Below, in pieces: positions 25,330 through 34,312 of a DNA stretch of 54,279 nt (positions are counted from its first letter, which is position 1; every line of letters begins with the position of its first letter). The notes under the pieces are model-generated. The model had not been told where the DNA came from, did not search any database, and saw only the letters and a program-made list of their open reading frames with translations. Both the position numbers and the translations under genes were made by a program. This DNA is from CAZBMJ01 sp964493205 (GTDB taxonomy: Bacteria; Myxococcota; UBA727; JABDBI01): positions 1 through 54,279 of the forward strand of contig CAZBMJ010000013.1 of the NCBI GenBank assembly GCA_964493205.1, written 5' to 3'.

Positions 25330-26230
25330 TGCCTTCAAAGGGATCTTCTATATCTTCTAGATTACATACAAATAATTGCTCAAAATTAACGTTTTGATTA
25401 TTTGTAGTATGAGCAACATAGGTTAAATTATCGCCTATGTTCTGAGGGACAGGTGAACTAGCTGAGGCATCAATTGTTATAGGTAAAGTTTTTAATTTTT
25501 TAGTTTTTTTGGTTTTAGAAATAGGTTTTTTTAATTTTAAGGTCATATTATTACTATTATTAGATTTTGGTGTTGTATATTCATGTTTTTTAAAACCACT
25601 TAGAAGTTCTTCAGCAGTCCTATTATTAGTATTTTTGATATCTACACGTGCACCAGCATTTTTAAATTTATCCATAATACTCATTCTATCTATTTTGCTC
25701 TTCTGTAAAATAATATGTAATGCTGTGTTTCCACGATTATCTTGTTTATTAATAATTTCAGGCAACAATGTTATAATTTGATCAACCAATTCATGATTCA
25801 TACTACTAGCAGCTTGATGAAGTATGGTTTGTTGATTTTTATCTTTATAATCCATTAATGCCTGCAGTATTTGTGTATTATTTTGAGCTGCTTCTAAAAG
25901 TTTTGTTATAATTGCGCAAGGAATAGAAACTTGTTGGTTTAATAAAAAATTTATAATCTCCCAGTTTTCTAAATTTAAGGCTAAAGCATAAAAATCTATT
26001 TCTGAAGGGTTTTTACAATATAAAGTCCATAAGCGTTGAAACTCTTCTATATTGTTTTCTTCTAAAGCTTTTATTAACTGATCCTGTATTGATTCCCTAT
26101 TGTTAAGTCGTAAGTGCAAAACATTGTCACTAGTGGTAACTTGAGTTATAGTGGTTGCCATTTGTGATGCATTAGTAGCTAAAAGCGAAAAAGAAGAAAT
26201 TACATAAGAAAAAATCAATATTAAAAACAT
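25304..26230 (-). CDS. Exported ankyrin-repeat protein
   Basis: This 308-residue protein has a signal peptide (about residues 1-21, ending LLATNA). Ankyrin repeats span about 85-215: NQQTILHQAASSMNHELVDQ, GNTALHIILQKSKIDRMSIM and the diverged first and last units. The C-terminus is a Lys/Thr-rich basic stretch (KLKKPISKTKKTKKLK) followed by a short acidic tail. Ankyrin proteins bind partner proteins and are commonly deployed by intracellular bacteria against host targets; that role is inference here. GGTGAT precedes the ATG. The gene overlaps its convergent neighbour by 26 bp. Confidence 0.8.
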   Translation of the reverse strand: MFLILIFSYVISSFSLLATNASQMATTITQVTTSDNVLHLRLNNRESIQDQLIKALEENNIEEFQRLWTLYCKNPSEIDFYALALNLENWEIINFLLNQQVSIPCAIITKLLEAAQNNTQILQALMDYKDKNQQTILHQAASSMNHELVDQIITLLPEIINKQDNRGNTALHIILQKSKIDRMSIMDKFKNAGARVDIKNTNNRTAEELLSGFKKHEYTTPKSNNSNNMTLKLKKPISKTKKTKKLKTLPITIDASASSPVPQNIGDNLTYVAHTTNNQNVNFEQLFVCNLEDIEDPFEGTSSYGVGL

Positions 26231-26331
26231 AATTATATCACCATTAAAATAAAATAATTCCTGTTATACCAAAAATTATTTTAAAATAAAGCTTTCTTAA
26301 ATTAATTGTGTTTTATTATTTTTATGCAATA

Positions 26332-26534
26332 TAGTTTTTAAACCATCATTAAAAAACCACCAGCTAAGCCTGTTAAAGCGTAAAGTTCTGGCACACCTGT
26401 GGCTAATAAAGCTTGGCCTTGGTCCATTGACCCATTATTAATAGATTTAACACAAGCAGCTGCAGTTTTTGCTTGTCCAATGGCTGAAAAAAAACAAGGA
26501 AATCCACAAATCATACCTGAAAGGGCATGTTTGA
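26332..26534 (-). pseudogene. Truncated second copy of the atpK 3' end
   Basis: The block repeats 27758-27974 with about 96% identity plus a 13-bp deletion between two CATACCTG words. It encodes the last 60 or so residues of the V-ATPase proteolipid, from GMICGFPCFFSAIGQAK to FLMMV. Six of the seven substitutions I can place in codons are synonymous; the exception is Val for Ile. That pattern suggests the copy came from a functional atpK allele of another lineage, or that most divergence predates truncation, and is not free decay. No start codon of its own is credible. Confidence 0.8.
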
Positions 26535-26559
26535 AAATAAAATATTTTAATTTTATTAT
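26531..26559 (+). promoter_or_regulatory. Sigma70-like promoter of the ATPase gene at the atpK junction
   Basis: TTGAAA (26531-26536), a 17-bp spacer and TATTAT (26554-26559) are an excellent match. The -35 lies exactly at the right-hand end of the truncated atpK copy. The transcript would cover the ATPase gene from 26582 or 26618. Confidence 0.55.
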
Positions 26560-26617
26560 TTTTGTGCAATTATGATATTTGATGTTAAAATTACACAAAA
26601 AGGCTAAAGAACCAGAA

Positions 26618-27760
26618 ATGATATATCAAAACAGGGTGTTAGAACCTATTCTTAGAAAATATTTAAAACTTTTTCCAGTGGTAGCTATCACTGGACCAAG
26701 ACAATCAGGGAAATCAACATTATTGCTTCATTGTTTACCTGATTATCAATTTGTTACTTTTGATGATTTCAAAACTCAAGAGTTTTTTTTTGCTGACCCA
26801 GATGGGTTTTTTCAACGATATTCTGAAAAAGTTATTTTTGACGAAGTACAAAAAGTTCCTACCATTTTTGATCATATAAAATTACGTGTAGATAAAAATC
26901 GTTCTCAATATGGTAATTTTGTTTTGACAGGTTCTAGCCAATTTACCCTTATGCAAAACGTTTCAGAATCCTTAGCAGGCAGGATCGGTTTATTAACTTT
27001 ATTGCCATTTCAGTTGCAAGAGATAGATGATGATTTGCGATTTGAAGCTGAATATAGAGGCTCTTATCCCGAATTAGTACAAAGATCTTTCGAAGGTTCT
27101 GAGGAATGGTATAGCTCTTATATAGATACATACGTAAATAAGGATGTGAGATCAGTAAATAATATTGGTGATTTACGAGATTTTCAACGATTAATCAGGC
27201 TTCTTGCTGCACGCACAGCGCAACAGCTTGAAATGAGTTCTTTAGCAAATGATATTGGTATTTCCGTTACAACGCTTAAACGCTGGATTGCCATCTTAGA
27301 GGCTTCATATATTATTTTTTTACTTCCCCCTTATTTTAAGAATTACAATAAACGTATAGTTAAAGCTCCTAAAATTTATTTTTATGATACGGGTATAGTT
27401 TCTTATTTAACCGGTATCAAAAATAAGGATCTATATCAAAATGGCCCGATGACGGGCAGTATTTTTGAAAATTTTGTCGTAGCAGAAGTATTAAAAAAAG
27501 AATTGCATAATAAAACTGGTGCAGCGCTTTATTATTACCGCACCAGCCATAAAGTAGAAGTTGATTTAATTATTGATCGAGGCTTGTTTAAAGAGGTTAT
27601 TGAAATCAAGCAATCTGCTACGTTTAATACCAAAATGACTACTGCCATAAAGTCAATAATGGAAGAAGGCGATAAAGGTTTTGTCCTCTATAATGGAAAT
27701 AATTTTCCCTATATACAAGAAATTGAAGTACTAAATATCAAAGATTATTTGGTTACTTAG
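26618..27760 (+). CDS. AAA-family ATPase of the DUF4143 type
   Basis: I choose the ATG at 26618 (380 residues; MIYQNRVLEP matches the usual family start). An ATG at 26582 would add 12 residues. Walker A is GPRQSGKST (26-34) and Walker B KVIFDEVQ (71-78, Asp75-Glu76). TGSSQF is the sensor-1 element. The C-terminal half has the DUF4143 layout, ending in a nuclease-like core: FENFVVAEVL, YYYRTSHKVEVDLII and FKEVIEIKQSA (D/E-x-K type). These ATPases are frequent in host-associated genomes and their role is unsettled. The stop TAG coincides with the border of the duplicated atpK end, so the gene sits between two direct repeats as cargo. Confidence 0.85.
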   Translation: MIYQNRVLEPILRKYLKLFPVVAITGPRQSGKSTLLLHCLPDYQFVTFDDFKTQEFFFADPDGFFQRYSEKVIFDEVQKVPTIFDHIKLRVDKNRSQYGNFVLTGSSQFTLMQNVSESLAGRIGLLTLLPFQLQEIDDDLRFEAEYRGSYPELVQRSFEGSEEWYSSYIDTYVNKDVRSVNNIGDLRDFQRLIRLLAARTAQQLEMSSLANDIGISVTTLKRWIAILEASYIIFLLPPYFKNYNKRIVKAPKIYFYDTGIVSYLTGIKNKDLYQNGPMTGSIFENFVVAEVLKKELHNKTGAALYYYRTSHKVEVDLIIDRGLFKEVIEIKQSATFNTKMTTAIKSIMEEGDKGFVLYNGNNFPYIQEIEVLNIKDYLVT

Positions 27761-27764
27761 TTTT

Positions 27765-28262
27765 TTAAACCATCATTAAAAAACCGCCAGCTAAGCCTGT
27801 TAAAGCGTAAAGTTCTGGCACACCTGTGGCTAATAAAGCCTGTCCTTGATCCATTGACCCATTATTAATAGATTTAATACAAGCAGCTGCAGTTTTTGCC
27901 TGTCCAATGGCTGAAAAAAAGCAAGGAAATCCACAAATCATACCTGCAAAACATACCTGAAAGGGCATGCTTGACATATTTTGAATCATTAAAAATGCTA
28001 TGGCAAAAGAATAAATCCCTTGTGAGCCAGGCATAACAGCAGGAATAAAGCATGAGGATTTATGAACTTTATCACAAGCAGCATAAGCACTAAGAGAAAT
28101 AGTTAAAGCATAGGCCGAGCTAAACATCCCTAAAATAATACTTAAAAAACCAATAAACAACATAATTTGCTGTTCTATGGCCATACTGGCGTAGTCGTAA
28201 GGACTAGCAAAGGCGGTGGCAGCAAATAAAAAAGTAGCGATAAGCATCATAAGTTTTTTCAT
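27765..28262 (-). CDS. atpK: V-type ATPase proteolipid subunit K
   Basis: This 165-residue protein has a signal-peptide-like first helix and then four membrane helices forming two proteolipid hairpins. The ion-carrying Glu150 lies in TGVPELYAL. MPGSQGIY (77-84) and IGQAKTAAA (119-127) supply Ser80, Gln81 and Gln121. Aligned with Enterococcus hirae NtpK, these correspond to Thr64, Gln65, Gln110 and Glu139, the Na+ side-chain ligands, so Na+ coupling is plausible. It is the last gene of the operon, 3 nt after atpI, with AGGAG before the ATG. Its 3' part is duplicated at 26332-26534. Confidence 0.93.
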   Translation of the reverse strand: MKKLMMLIATFLFAATAFASPYDYASMAIEQQIMLFIGFLSIILGMFSSAYALTISLSAYAACDKVHKSSCFIPAVMPGSQGIYSFAIAFLMIQNMSSMPFQVCFAGMICGFPCFFSAIGQAKTAAACIKSINNGSMDQGQALLATGVPELYALTGLAGGFLMMV

Positions 28263-28264
28263 GG

Positions 28265-30001
28265 TTAAATTCTCCTAAAAAATGGGTTAAAATAATTATT
28301 TCCACCTTTAATACATTTGGTACCAAACTCTAAAAATATCAGCCTGTTTGTATGAATATATAAAGATAAAAGTGCTAATAAAAAAATGGCAAAATGGGCA
28401 ATAGGTGCAAAAATACTCGCCAATAAAAAAGGCATTAAAGAAATTATTTTGTTAATAACCATTGCTAAAATAGACCCTGACAAGGCTATACCAAATAATC
28501 TCATGTGACTTAAAATATCTTGAATAATGCCCACCGGACCTGAATAAAGTGTCCATAAAACATTGGCTATATGCTTATTTTCTCCAAAAGCTTGATCTGG
28601 AAATAGTATCCAAGAAAGTACACTTAAAGCTATCAATCCATAGGAGAAATTTTGTAAGATAAAACTTAGATTTTCATCCATAAAATCTAGGCTAGAAAAA
28701 GCAAAACATACGCCAGCCAAAATCACCAAAAAATTTCCCAAAGCATTGCTTTTAATACCTGCTTCCATGAGCACTACTAAATTGCAAAGCATCATAATAA
28801 AAACGCCAACAATTAAGGAAAACTTAAAGCAAGATAAAGGGTCTGTGGCCAAATCAAAAATAGGAGTATAACGAATAAAAATATCCTTAGAAACTAATAA
28901 ACCAAATACCTGACCACACAAAGCACCTAGAATAGTAGAAAAACCGCCAGTCCACATAAAAACTTGGCCTATATTTACTTGATTTTTTAACGCTAACACA
29001 TACCCTAAAATAAATAATAAAACTCCATAACCAGCATCCATTAAGCACAGGCCACCAAAAAACATAAAAAGTATACTAATTAACGAAGTCTTATCTTTTT
29101 CAAAATAACTTATACCGCTAAAAGATCGTAAAATTGTCTGAAACCCTTTGGCAAAAAATGTAGTGTTTAATAATACTGGAACGTTATCACCAGCTTTAGG
29201 TTCTTCAATTTGTAATGCAATAGTATAATTTGCCAATGAATTCTTAAATTCTTTCTCATGAGATTTTAAGATAAAGCCAGATATACCAAATAACTTATCT
29301 TCTTCATAAGCTTTTTGTGATTCTAATAATCGGTCATAATTTTCTCTAACTTCTTTTACATATTTCTCTATAGTAGAATATTGATACGACCAACGGCACA
29401 AATTACTTTTAACTAATTCAAGTTTTTGTCTACTTTCTAATATTTGATTTTTATATTCTTTTATACTTAGCTCAGGCGGATCAAAACAATTAAGAGAGGT
29501 TTTTTGATTATTTTGCAAAAATAAAGCCACATAAAATTGATTTTCCTGCTTATGAATAATTTCAAAAGCAATTTGTTCTTTTACTAAAGTAGCAATATCT
29601 TCTTTCGAAAATACCCCAAGTTTTAGTGACGCTTTAATGCTATTTAATAAACTTGTATCTAGGCTAAACTGCCCAAAAGGGGCGTACTTATCCAAAATAT
29701 TTTGTAGATTATCTATATTTTTATTTAATTCCTCATATTCTTGCACAAGAACAAAAACTTCTTCCAACGTATTACTTAGAGAAATATTTTTTGGGGGTAT
29801 ATCGTAAGATCTTGCCTTAAAAAGTTTCATAATTTCAAGTATATTATTCAAACGCTCAAGTTCTTTTTTGCATACTATATTTTTATCAGGATTAAGATCT
29901 AAAATATGCATTAAACCATTTTTTTGTAACACTTGCATAATGCTATCTTGATCAACACAGCGTGCCAACAAGGAAACTTTGCGCATGGCTAAAACAGTCA
30001 T
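28265..30001 (-). CDS. atpI: V-type ATPase subunit I (membrane stator, a-like)
   Basis: In this 578-residue protein the N-terminal 300 residues are a hydrophilic coiled-coil arm that meets the peripheral stalk. The C-terminal half has about eight membrane helices, including FFGGLCLMDAGYGVLLF and GPVGIIQDILSHMRLFGIALSG, which carries the conserved Arg (SHMRLF) needed for ion release to the half-channel. The start overlaps the atpD stop in an ATGA, with AGAGG upstream. The subunit works against the atpK ring to carry ions across the membrane. Confidence 0.93.
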   Translation of the reverse strand: MTVLAMRKVSLLARCVDQDSIMQVLQKNGLMHILDLNPDKNIVCKKELERLNNILEIMKLFKARSYDIPPKNISLSNTLEEVFVLVQEYEELNKNIDNLQNILDKYAPFGQFSLDTSLLNSIKASLKLGVFSKEDIATLVKEQIAFEIIHKQENQFYVALFLQNNQKTSLNCFDPPELSIKEYKNQILESRQKLELVKSNLCRWSYQYSTIEKYVKEVRENYDRLLESQKAYEEDKLFGISGFILKSHEKEFKNSLANYTIALQIEEPKAGDNVPVLLNTTFFAKGFQTILRSFSGISYFEKDKTSLISILFMFFGGLCLMDAGYGVLLFILGYVLALKNQVNIGQVFMWTGGFSTILGALCGQVFGLLVSKDIFIRYTPIFDLATDPLSCFKFSLIVGVFIMMLCNLVVLMEAGIKSNALGNFLVILAGVCFAFSSLDFMDENLSFILQNFSYGLIALSVLSWILFPDQAFGENKHIANVLWTLYSGPVGIIQDILSHMRLFGIALSGSILAMVINKIISLMPFLLASIFAPIAHFAIFLLALLSLYIHTNRLIFLEFGTKCIKGGNNYFNPFFRRI

Positions 30002-30624
30002 AAACTTTGTTCCTCTAAAAATACTTGTTTTAAATTTTTTTGTTTAGCTATTTTGCCTCTACTTACACTAGCTACTTGTTCATCCCCCAAGGCTATTTTA
30101 ATGCGTTTAATAGCTGTTTTTGATTGAGGAATAAGAATCATTTCAAATAAATTAACTTTTTGCGTAGCTTTTCTAAGTTCTTTTTTAATAATTTTTTCTT
30201 CTTCTTTCAGCATATTTAATTGAGTTGTTAGTTCTATAAAATCTTTAAGAAGAGGCAATACTTCCAAAAACCATGGCTGTATATCAAAATACGGCAAATC
30301 AAATTGCTTAAAGCTCAATGATTTAAAAGTCTTTATAAAAATACCAGCAATAGTTTTTGAAGAAGTTTCCAGATGCTCTATTTTTACAAAATCATGAATA
30401 CTAACGCTATAGCTATCACTAAAAAAAGCTATGTAAGGCTTTATTTTTAAAAGCTGCTCTTCTTCTTGATTTTTGATAGCGTCAATGCTTCTTTTTATAC
30501 GATTCTGTTCGCTTTGTAGCTGTTCTTGCTTTAGCTTTAGCACAGGCAAATATTGCAAAAATAATTTTTCTTGCCGCTTTATGCGCGTAAGCTCTGATTT
30601 ATTTAATTTATATTCATAAGCCAT
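29998..30624 (-). CDS. atpD: V-type ATPase subunit D (central stalk)
   Basis: This 208-residue, almost wholly helical protein opens with YKLNKSELTRIKRQEKLFLQ and ends with RRIKIALGDEQVASVSRGKI-like sequence, the antiparallel coiled coil of V-type subunit D. It connects the catalytic head to the proteolipid ring and rotates with it. It is 3 nt after atpB and overlaps atpI by 4 bp. No separate atpF gene is seen in the cluster, as in chlamydial operons of this type. Confidence 0.9.
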   Translation of the reverse strand: MAYEYKLNKSELTRIKRQEKLFLQYLPVLKLKQEQLQSEQNRIKRSIDAIKNQEEEQLLKIKPYIAFFSDSYSVSIHDFVKIEHLETSSKTIAGIFIKTFKSLSFKQFDLPYFDIQPWFLEVLPLLKDFIELTTQLNMLKEEEKIIKKELRKATQKVNLFEMILIPQSKTAIKRIKIALGDEQVASVSRGKIAKQKNLKQVFLEEQSL

Positions 30625-30627
30625 TAG

Positions 30628-31920
30628 CTATACCCAATACTTATTGGCAAGTTTAGAAGAAATATCAGTTTGTTCTTTAACAAAGTTATTAGATAAAATT
30701 TTCCAACCCAAATCAAGCTGTTCAAAAAGTGGTAAATTTACTTCTAAATCCATCATTTTTTCTTCAAACTCTTGACCATAAGCAAGCAATTTTTCATCAT
30801 ACTCAGAAATATTAAAGCCCATAGAGCGTTGTTGTCTAACTTTTTTTGCCTGGTCATAAAGCTTAATCATGGTGTTCATTAAAGGTGCATGATCTTCCCG
30901 CGTGTCCTTATTTACCAACTGTTTTAGCCTTGATAAGCTGCCAAAAGGATCTATTTGACGATTTTTTAAATAAAACTGCCCTTCTGTAATATAGCCAGTA
31001 TTATCAGGTACTGGATGAGTAATATCATCTCCAGGCATCGTGGTTACTGCTAGTAAAGTTATTGAACCCGCACCTTTTATATCTACGGCTTTTTCGTATC
31101 GAGAAGCTAACTGGGAATACAAATCGCCAGGATAACCTCTATTAGAAGGTATTTTGTCCATAGCAATAGAAATTTCTTTAAGAGAATCAGAAAAAGCAGT
31201 CATATCTGTTAACAAAACTAGTACTTTTTTACCGATTAAGGCATATTGCTCAGCTGCAGCTAAAGCTAAATCTGGAATAAGCACGCATTCAACCACTGGA
31301 TCTTGCGCTGTATGAATGAACATAACTACTTTTTGCTTTCGTTTTTCTAAAGTCTTTTTAAAAAATAAAAACTCATCATATTTAACGCCCATACACCCTA
31401 AAATTATAACATCTGCTTGTGCCTGTAACGCTATTCTTGCTAAAAGTTGATTATAGGGCTCACCCGCCACACTAAAAATAGGCAGTTTTTGGCTTTCTAC
31501 CAGCGTATTAAACATGTCTATCATGGGCAAACCAGTTTGAATCATTTTTGAAGGCACTATTCTGTTTACAGGATTAAAAGAGGGACCTGCAATATCAACC
31601 CAATTTTCATCATCGATAACTGGTTTATTATCAAGAGGTTTTAGAGAACCATTAAAAATTCTGCCCAATAACCTATTAGGGCAAAAATTTAATTTCATAC
31701 TCTGGCCTAAAAACTCTACTCTATCATCAGTACGAATACCTCGAGAACCTTCAAATACTTGCAAAGACACCTCATCACCATTAATAGCAATAACAGTAGC
31801 CAAAGAGGTTTCTAAATTGGCTTTATGAAGCATCGCCAGCTCGCCATAAGCAACATTACTAGCTTTTAGCTTAATTACAGGGCCTGTAATATTAGTAATT
31901 TTGTGATAAAATTTTTTCAT
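30628..31920 (-). CDS. atpB: V-type ATPase subunit B (non-catalytic head subunit)
   Basis: This 430-residue protein has an N-terminal beta-barrel (ITNITGPVIKLKASNVAYGE), a nucleotide-binding-fold domain in which the P-loop is replaced by SVAGEPYNQLLARIALQ, as normal for B subunits, and a C-terminal helical domain. AVTTMPGDDITHPVPDNTGYITEGQ is the conserved family segment. B subunits alternate with A subunits in the head and contribute the regulatory interface. It is spaced 7 nt from atpA and 3 nt from atpD. Confidence 0.94.
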   Translation of the reverse strand: MKKFYHKITNITGPVIKLKASNVAYGELAMLHKANLETSLATVIAINGDEVSLQVFEGSRGIRTDDRVEFLGQSMKLNFCPNRLLGRIFNGSLKPLDNKPVIDDENWVDIAGPSFNPVNRIVPSKMIQTGLPMIDMFNTLVESQKLPIFSVAGEPYNQLLARIALQAQADVIILGCMGVKYDEFLFFKKTLEKRKQKVVMFIHTAQDPVVECVLIPDLALAAAEQYALIGKKVLVLLTDMTAFSDSLKEISIAMDKIPSNRGYPGDLYSQLASRYEKAVDIKGAGSITLLAVTTMPGDDITHPVPDNTGYITEGQFYLKNRQIDPFGSLSRLKQLVNKDTREDHAPLMNTMIKLYDQAKKVRQQRSMGFNISEYDEKLLAYGQEFEEKMMDLEVNLPLFEQLDLGWKILSNNFVKEQTDISSKLANKYWV

Positions 31921-31927
31921 AATAACC

Positions 31928-33751
31928 TCAACATGCTAATCCCTCTTGATTATAAGCATACAAAAACTCTTTTTTGCTTAACAAGCTAGCTATTTCTTTT
32001 TGATAATTTTGATATTCAGAGCTATTGGATAAACACAAATTTAAATCTTTGAACAAAGACGTTAATTTTAAGAGTGTTTCGCGAGCTTGGTTTTTATCGC
32101 CAAAACCAAAATCGTAATCAATAACGTCATTAACTTGTTTAAGTAAATTGGCTACCCTGGCTTCACTTGGACAAGAATCTATTTCACTAAAAGCATCTTG
32201 CTGCAAAAAAACCGCATCAAAAAATTCTGCTTTTAAATAATGGACATATTCTGGCAAACTAATATCTTCAAAACCTACAACTTTCATTTGATCACCAATA
32301 AGCTGACCTTTGGCATAATGATTAATAAGTTTTTTAACCATTTTAACAAATCCAATAAAATAGATTTCATCTATAGAGCCAGCTAAAGAATCTAAATACT
32401 TGGACCATGATTCAAGAGGAGCAATAGCAGGAAATCTTTTGGCGTAAGAACGAGCATAGGTAAGGCCTAAAAAGCAGCCAACAACCGCTAATGTCGATTG
32501 TGTAACGGGCTCTTCAAAATTACCTCCAGCAGGAGATACCGTACCGATTAACGTTAAAGATCCAATGCTTTGCCCTAAATTAGAATCCTTAATTCTAACA
32601 TTTGCAGCTCTTTCATAAAAGCTTGCAATAAGCGAGCCTAAATAAGCCGGAAAAGCTTCCTCACCAGGAATTTCTTCAAGTCTTCCACTCATTTCACGTA
32701 TAGCTTGCGCCCAGCGTGAAGTAGAATCAGCCAGCACTAAAACTCTTAAGCCCATTTGGCGGTAATATTCACCCATGGTAATAGCCGTATAAATAGATGC
32801 TTCTCGTGAAGCCACAGGCATGGAGGAAGTATTACAAATAATAATAGTTCTCTCCATCAATGAACGATTAGTTTTTGGGTCAATAAGCTGTGGAAACTCA
32901 CACAAGGTTTCAACCACTTCACCTGCTCTTTCACCACAAGCTGCAACGATTACTATATCTGCTTGAGCATAACGAGAAACACTTTGCTGAAAAACTGTTT
33001 TTCCAGAACCAAATGGTCCAGGAATACAAGCTGTTCCACCTTCTGCTATGGGAAATAAAGCATCTACTATTCTTATTTTAGTAGTCAGAGGTTTAGTCGG
33101 TAATAATCTTTCGTCATAAAAATTTAATGGTTTTTTAACAGCCCATTCTTGTACAGCATAGGCATCATGAATAGCATTTGTCTTAATATTTTGTAATTTA
33201 GCAACTACGGTTTTTAAGTTTATTTTCTGAACAGGTAAAATGCTTAAAACTTTAAACTGACCCAAAAGTTTAAAGGGCACCATAATACGATGTTCAAAAA
33301 TGCCTTCTTTAACAATACCTAAAGTATCTCCTGGTTTTAAAATACTATTTGTGCAAGCAACTGGACTAAATGGCCACATAATTTCTTTATTCAAAGAACT
33401 TATGTAAGAACCTCTTTTTAAGAAATAACCATCTTTTTGTGCTAAATTATTAAGAGGATTACCTAAGCCATCAAATACTTGCCCTAAAAGACCTGGGCCT
33501 AGCTCTATAGATAATAAATCACCACTTAGTTCTATTTCGTCGCCATTTTTAATATCACGAGTATCTTCAAATACTTGAGCATCATAATGCTGACCCCTAA
33601 TACGAATTATTTCTGCTTTCAGTTTTTTTACTTCACCCATGGCATTAAGAATCACATAAACAACCTCATTCATAGCTACTGGGTTAGTACTAAAACCAGT
33701 AACCATATTGCCGTTTACTCCTACCACATAGGAATTTTTTACATTTTTCAT
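31928..33751 (-). CDS. atpA: V-type ATPase catalytic subunit A
   Basis: In this 607-residue protein the Walker A loop is GPFGSGKT (245-252), followed by AACGERAGEVVETLCEFPQL with the catalytic Glu region and VLADSTSRWAQAIREMSGRL, the arginine-rich A-subunit signature. The bulge domain specific for A subunits is present between residues 110 and 200. The length is in the normal range. The subunit hydrolyses or makes ATP; direction cannot be inferred, but a cell with an aerobic chain may run it as a synthase if the coupling ion fits. Confidence 0.95.
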   Translation of the reverse strand: MKNVKNSYVVGVNGNMVTGFSTNPVAMNEVVYVILNAMGEVKKLKAEIIRIRGQHYDAQVFEDTRDIKNGDEIELSGDLLSIELGPGLLGQVFDGLGNPLNNLAQKDGYFLKRGSYISSLNKEIMWPFSPVACTNSILKPGDTLGIVKEGIFEHRIMVPFKLLGQFKVLSILPVQKINLKTVVAKLQNIKTNAIHDAYAVQEWAVKKPLNFYDERLLPTKPLTTKIRIVDALFPIAEGGTACIPGPFGSGKTVFQQSVSRYAQADIVIVAACGERAGEVVETLCEFPQLIDPKTNRSLMERTIIICNTSSMPVASREASIYTAITMGEYYRQMGLRVLVLADSTSRWAQAIREMSGRLEEIPGEEAFPAYLGSLIASFYERAANVRIKDSNLGQSIGSLTLIGTVSPAGGNFEEPVTQSTLAVVGCFLGLTYARSYAKRFPAIAPLESWSKYLDSLAGSIDEIYFIGFVKMVKKLINHYAKGQLIGDQMKVVGFEDISLPEYVHYLKAEFFDAVFLQQDAFSEIDSCPSEARVANLLKQVNDVIDYDFGFGDKNQARETLLKLTSLFKDLNLCLSNSSEYQNYQKEIASLLSKKEFLYAYNQEGLAC

Positions 33752-33753
33752 TG

Positions 33754-34311
33754 CTAATCTGCCCTTAAACTAAAAAGAATTTGTTGCCCTTTTGCTTCAT
33801 TATAAGAATATTTTCTATCTAAAAGCTGCAGGTGAAGAAAATAAGCATAAATATGATCTTCGTGAAAAGGGTCTTGGGGTTTTAAGTTTTCTATTTTTTG
33901 CCAAAAATATTCATGAAGTAAATTTTGCGTAACAATAGCATTACTAGAACTAATTAGGTGCATAATATTTAAAAAGTCTTCGCTATTATCAAAAATAATT
34001 TCTTGTTCTAATGGTTTTAAACCATATTTTTTTTCATAAAATTTAGATAGTGTAAAATTAAAACTAAGTTTAAATAAAGCATAATTTTTTATAAGATTAG
34101 ACCTGGTTTTTTTTTCAATAATAGACCAGTAATCTTCTTTTAATAAATTTGAGCTAATTAATGATTTGTATGCATCAAGATATTCTAAGTTGTCAACAAT
34201 TTCTTGAGGACAATAATCATATGCCGCCTTAATAAAATCTTTTATGTCTATTGGCATAGACAAGTTTTTATCAAGTGATTTAAGAGTAGTTATAAAGTAG
34301 TAATTAAACAT
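33754..34311 (-). CDS. V-type ATPase-associated protein (DUF2764 family, C-like)
   Basis: This 185-residue helical protein lies between atpE and atpA, the place of the DUF2764 gene in chlamydial, spirochaetal and Bacteroidetes V-ATPase operons. It begins with the family-like FNYYFITTLKSLD and is rich in Tyr, Phe and Leu. It probably takes the role of subunit C, linking the D shaft to the ring. That is inference from position and size. It is separated from its neighbours by 1-2 nt. Confidence 0.8.
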   Translation of the reverse strand: MFNYYFITTLKSLDKNLSMPIDIKDFIKAAYDYCPQEIVDNLEYLDAYKSLISSNLLKEDYWSIIEKKTRSNLIKNYALFKLSFNFTLSKFYEKKYGLKPLEQEIIFDNSEDFLNIMHLISSSNAIVTQNLLHEYFWQKIENLKPQDPFHEDHIYAYFLHLQLLDRKYSYNEAKGQQILFSLRAD

Positions 34312-34312
34312 C

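Larger units (their letters stand above)
26231..26617. other. Intergenic stretch holding an atpK 3'-end copy between 20-bp direct repeats
   Basis: This is 387 bases without an intact gene. The block 26332-26534 duplicates the end of atpK (see separate entry). It is flanked by TTTTATTATTTTTRTGCAAT at 26311-26330 and 26551-26570, which differ at one base. The right part carries the promoter of the ATPase gene. The first 80 bases hold nothing I can identify. Confidence 0.6.

Noticed and set aside
26338..26598. An 86-codon frame covering the truncated atpK copy as a separate gene
   Set aside because: Its N-terminal 25 codons are unrelated AT-rich sequence without a ribosome binding site, and only half a proteolipid remains.
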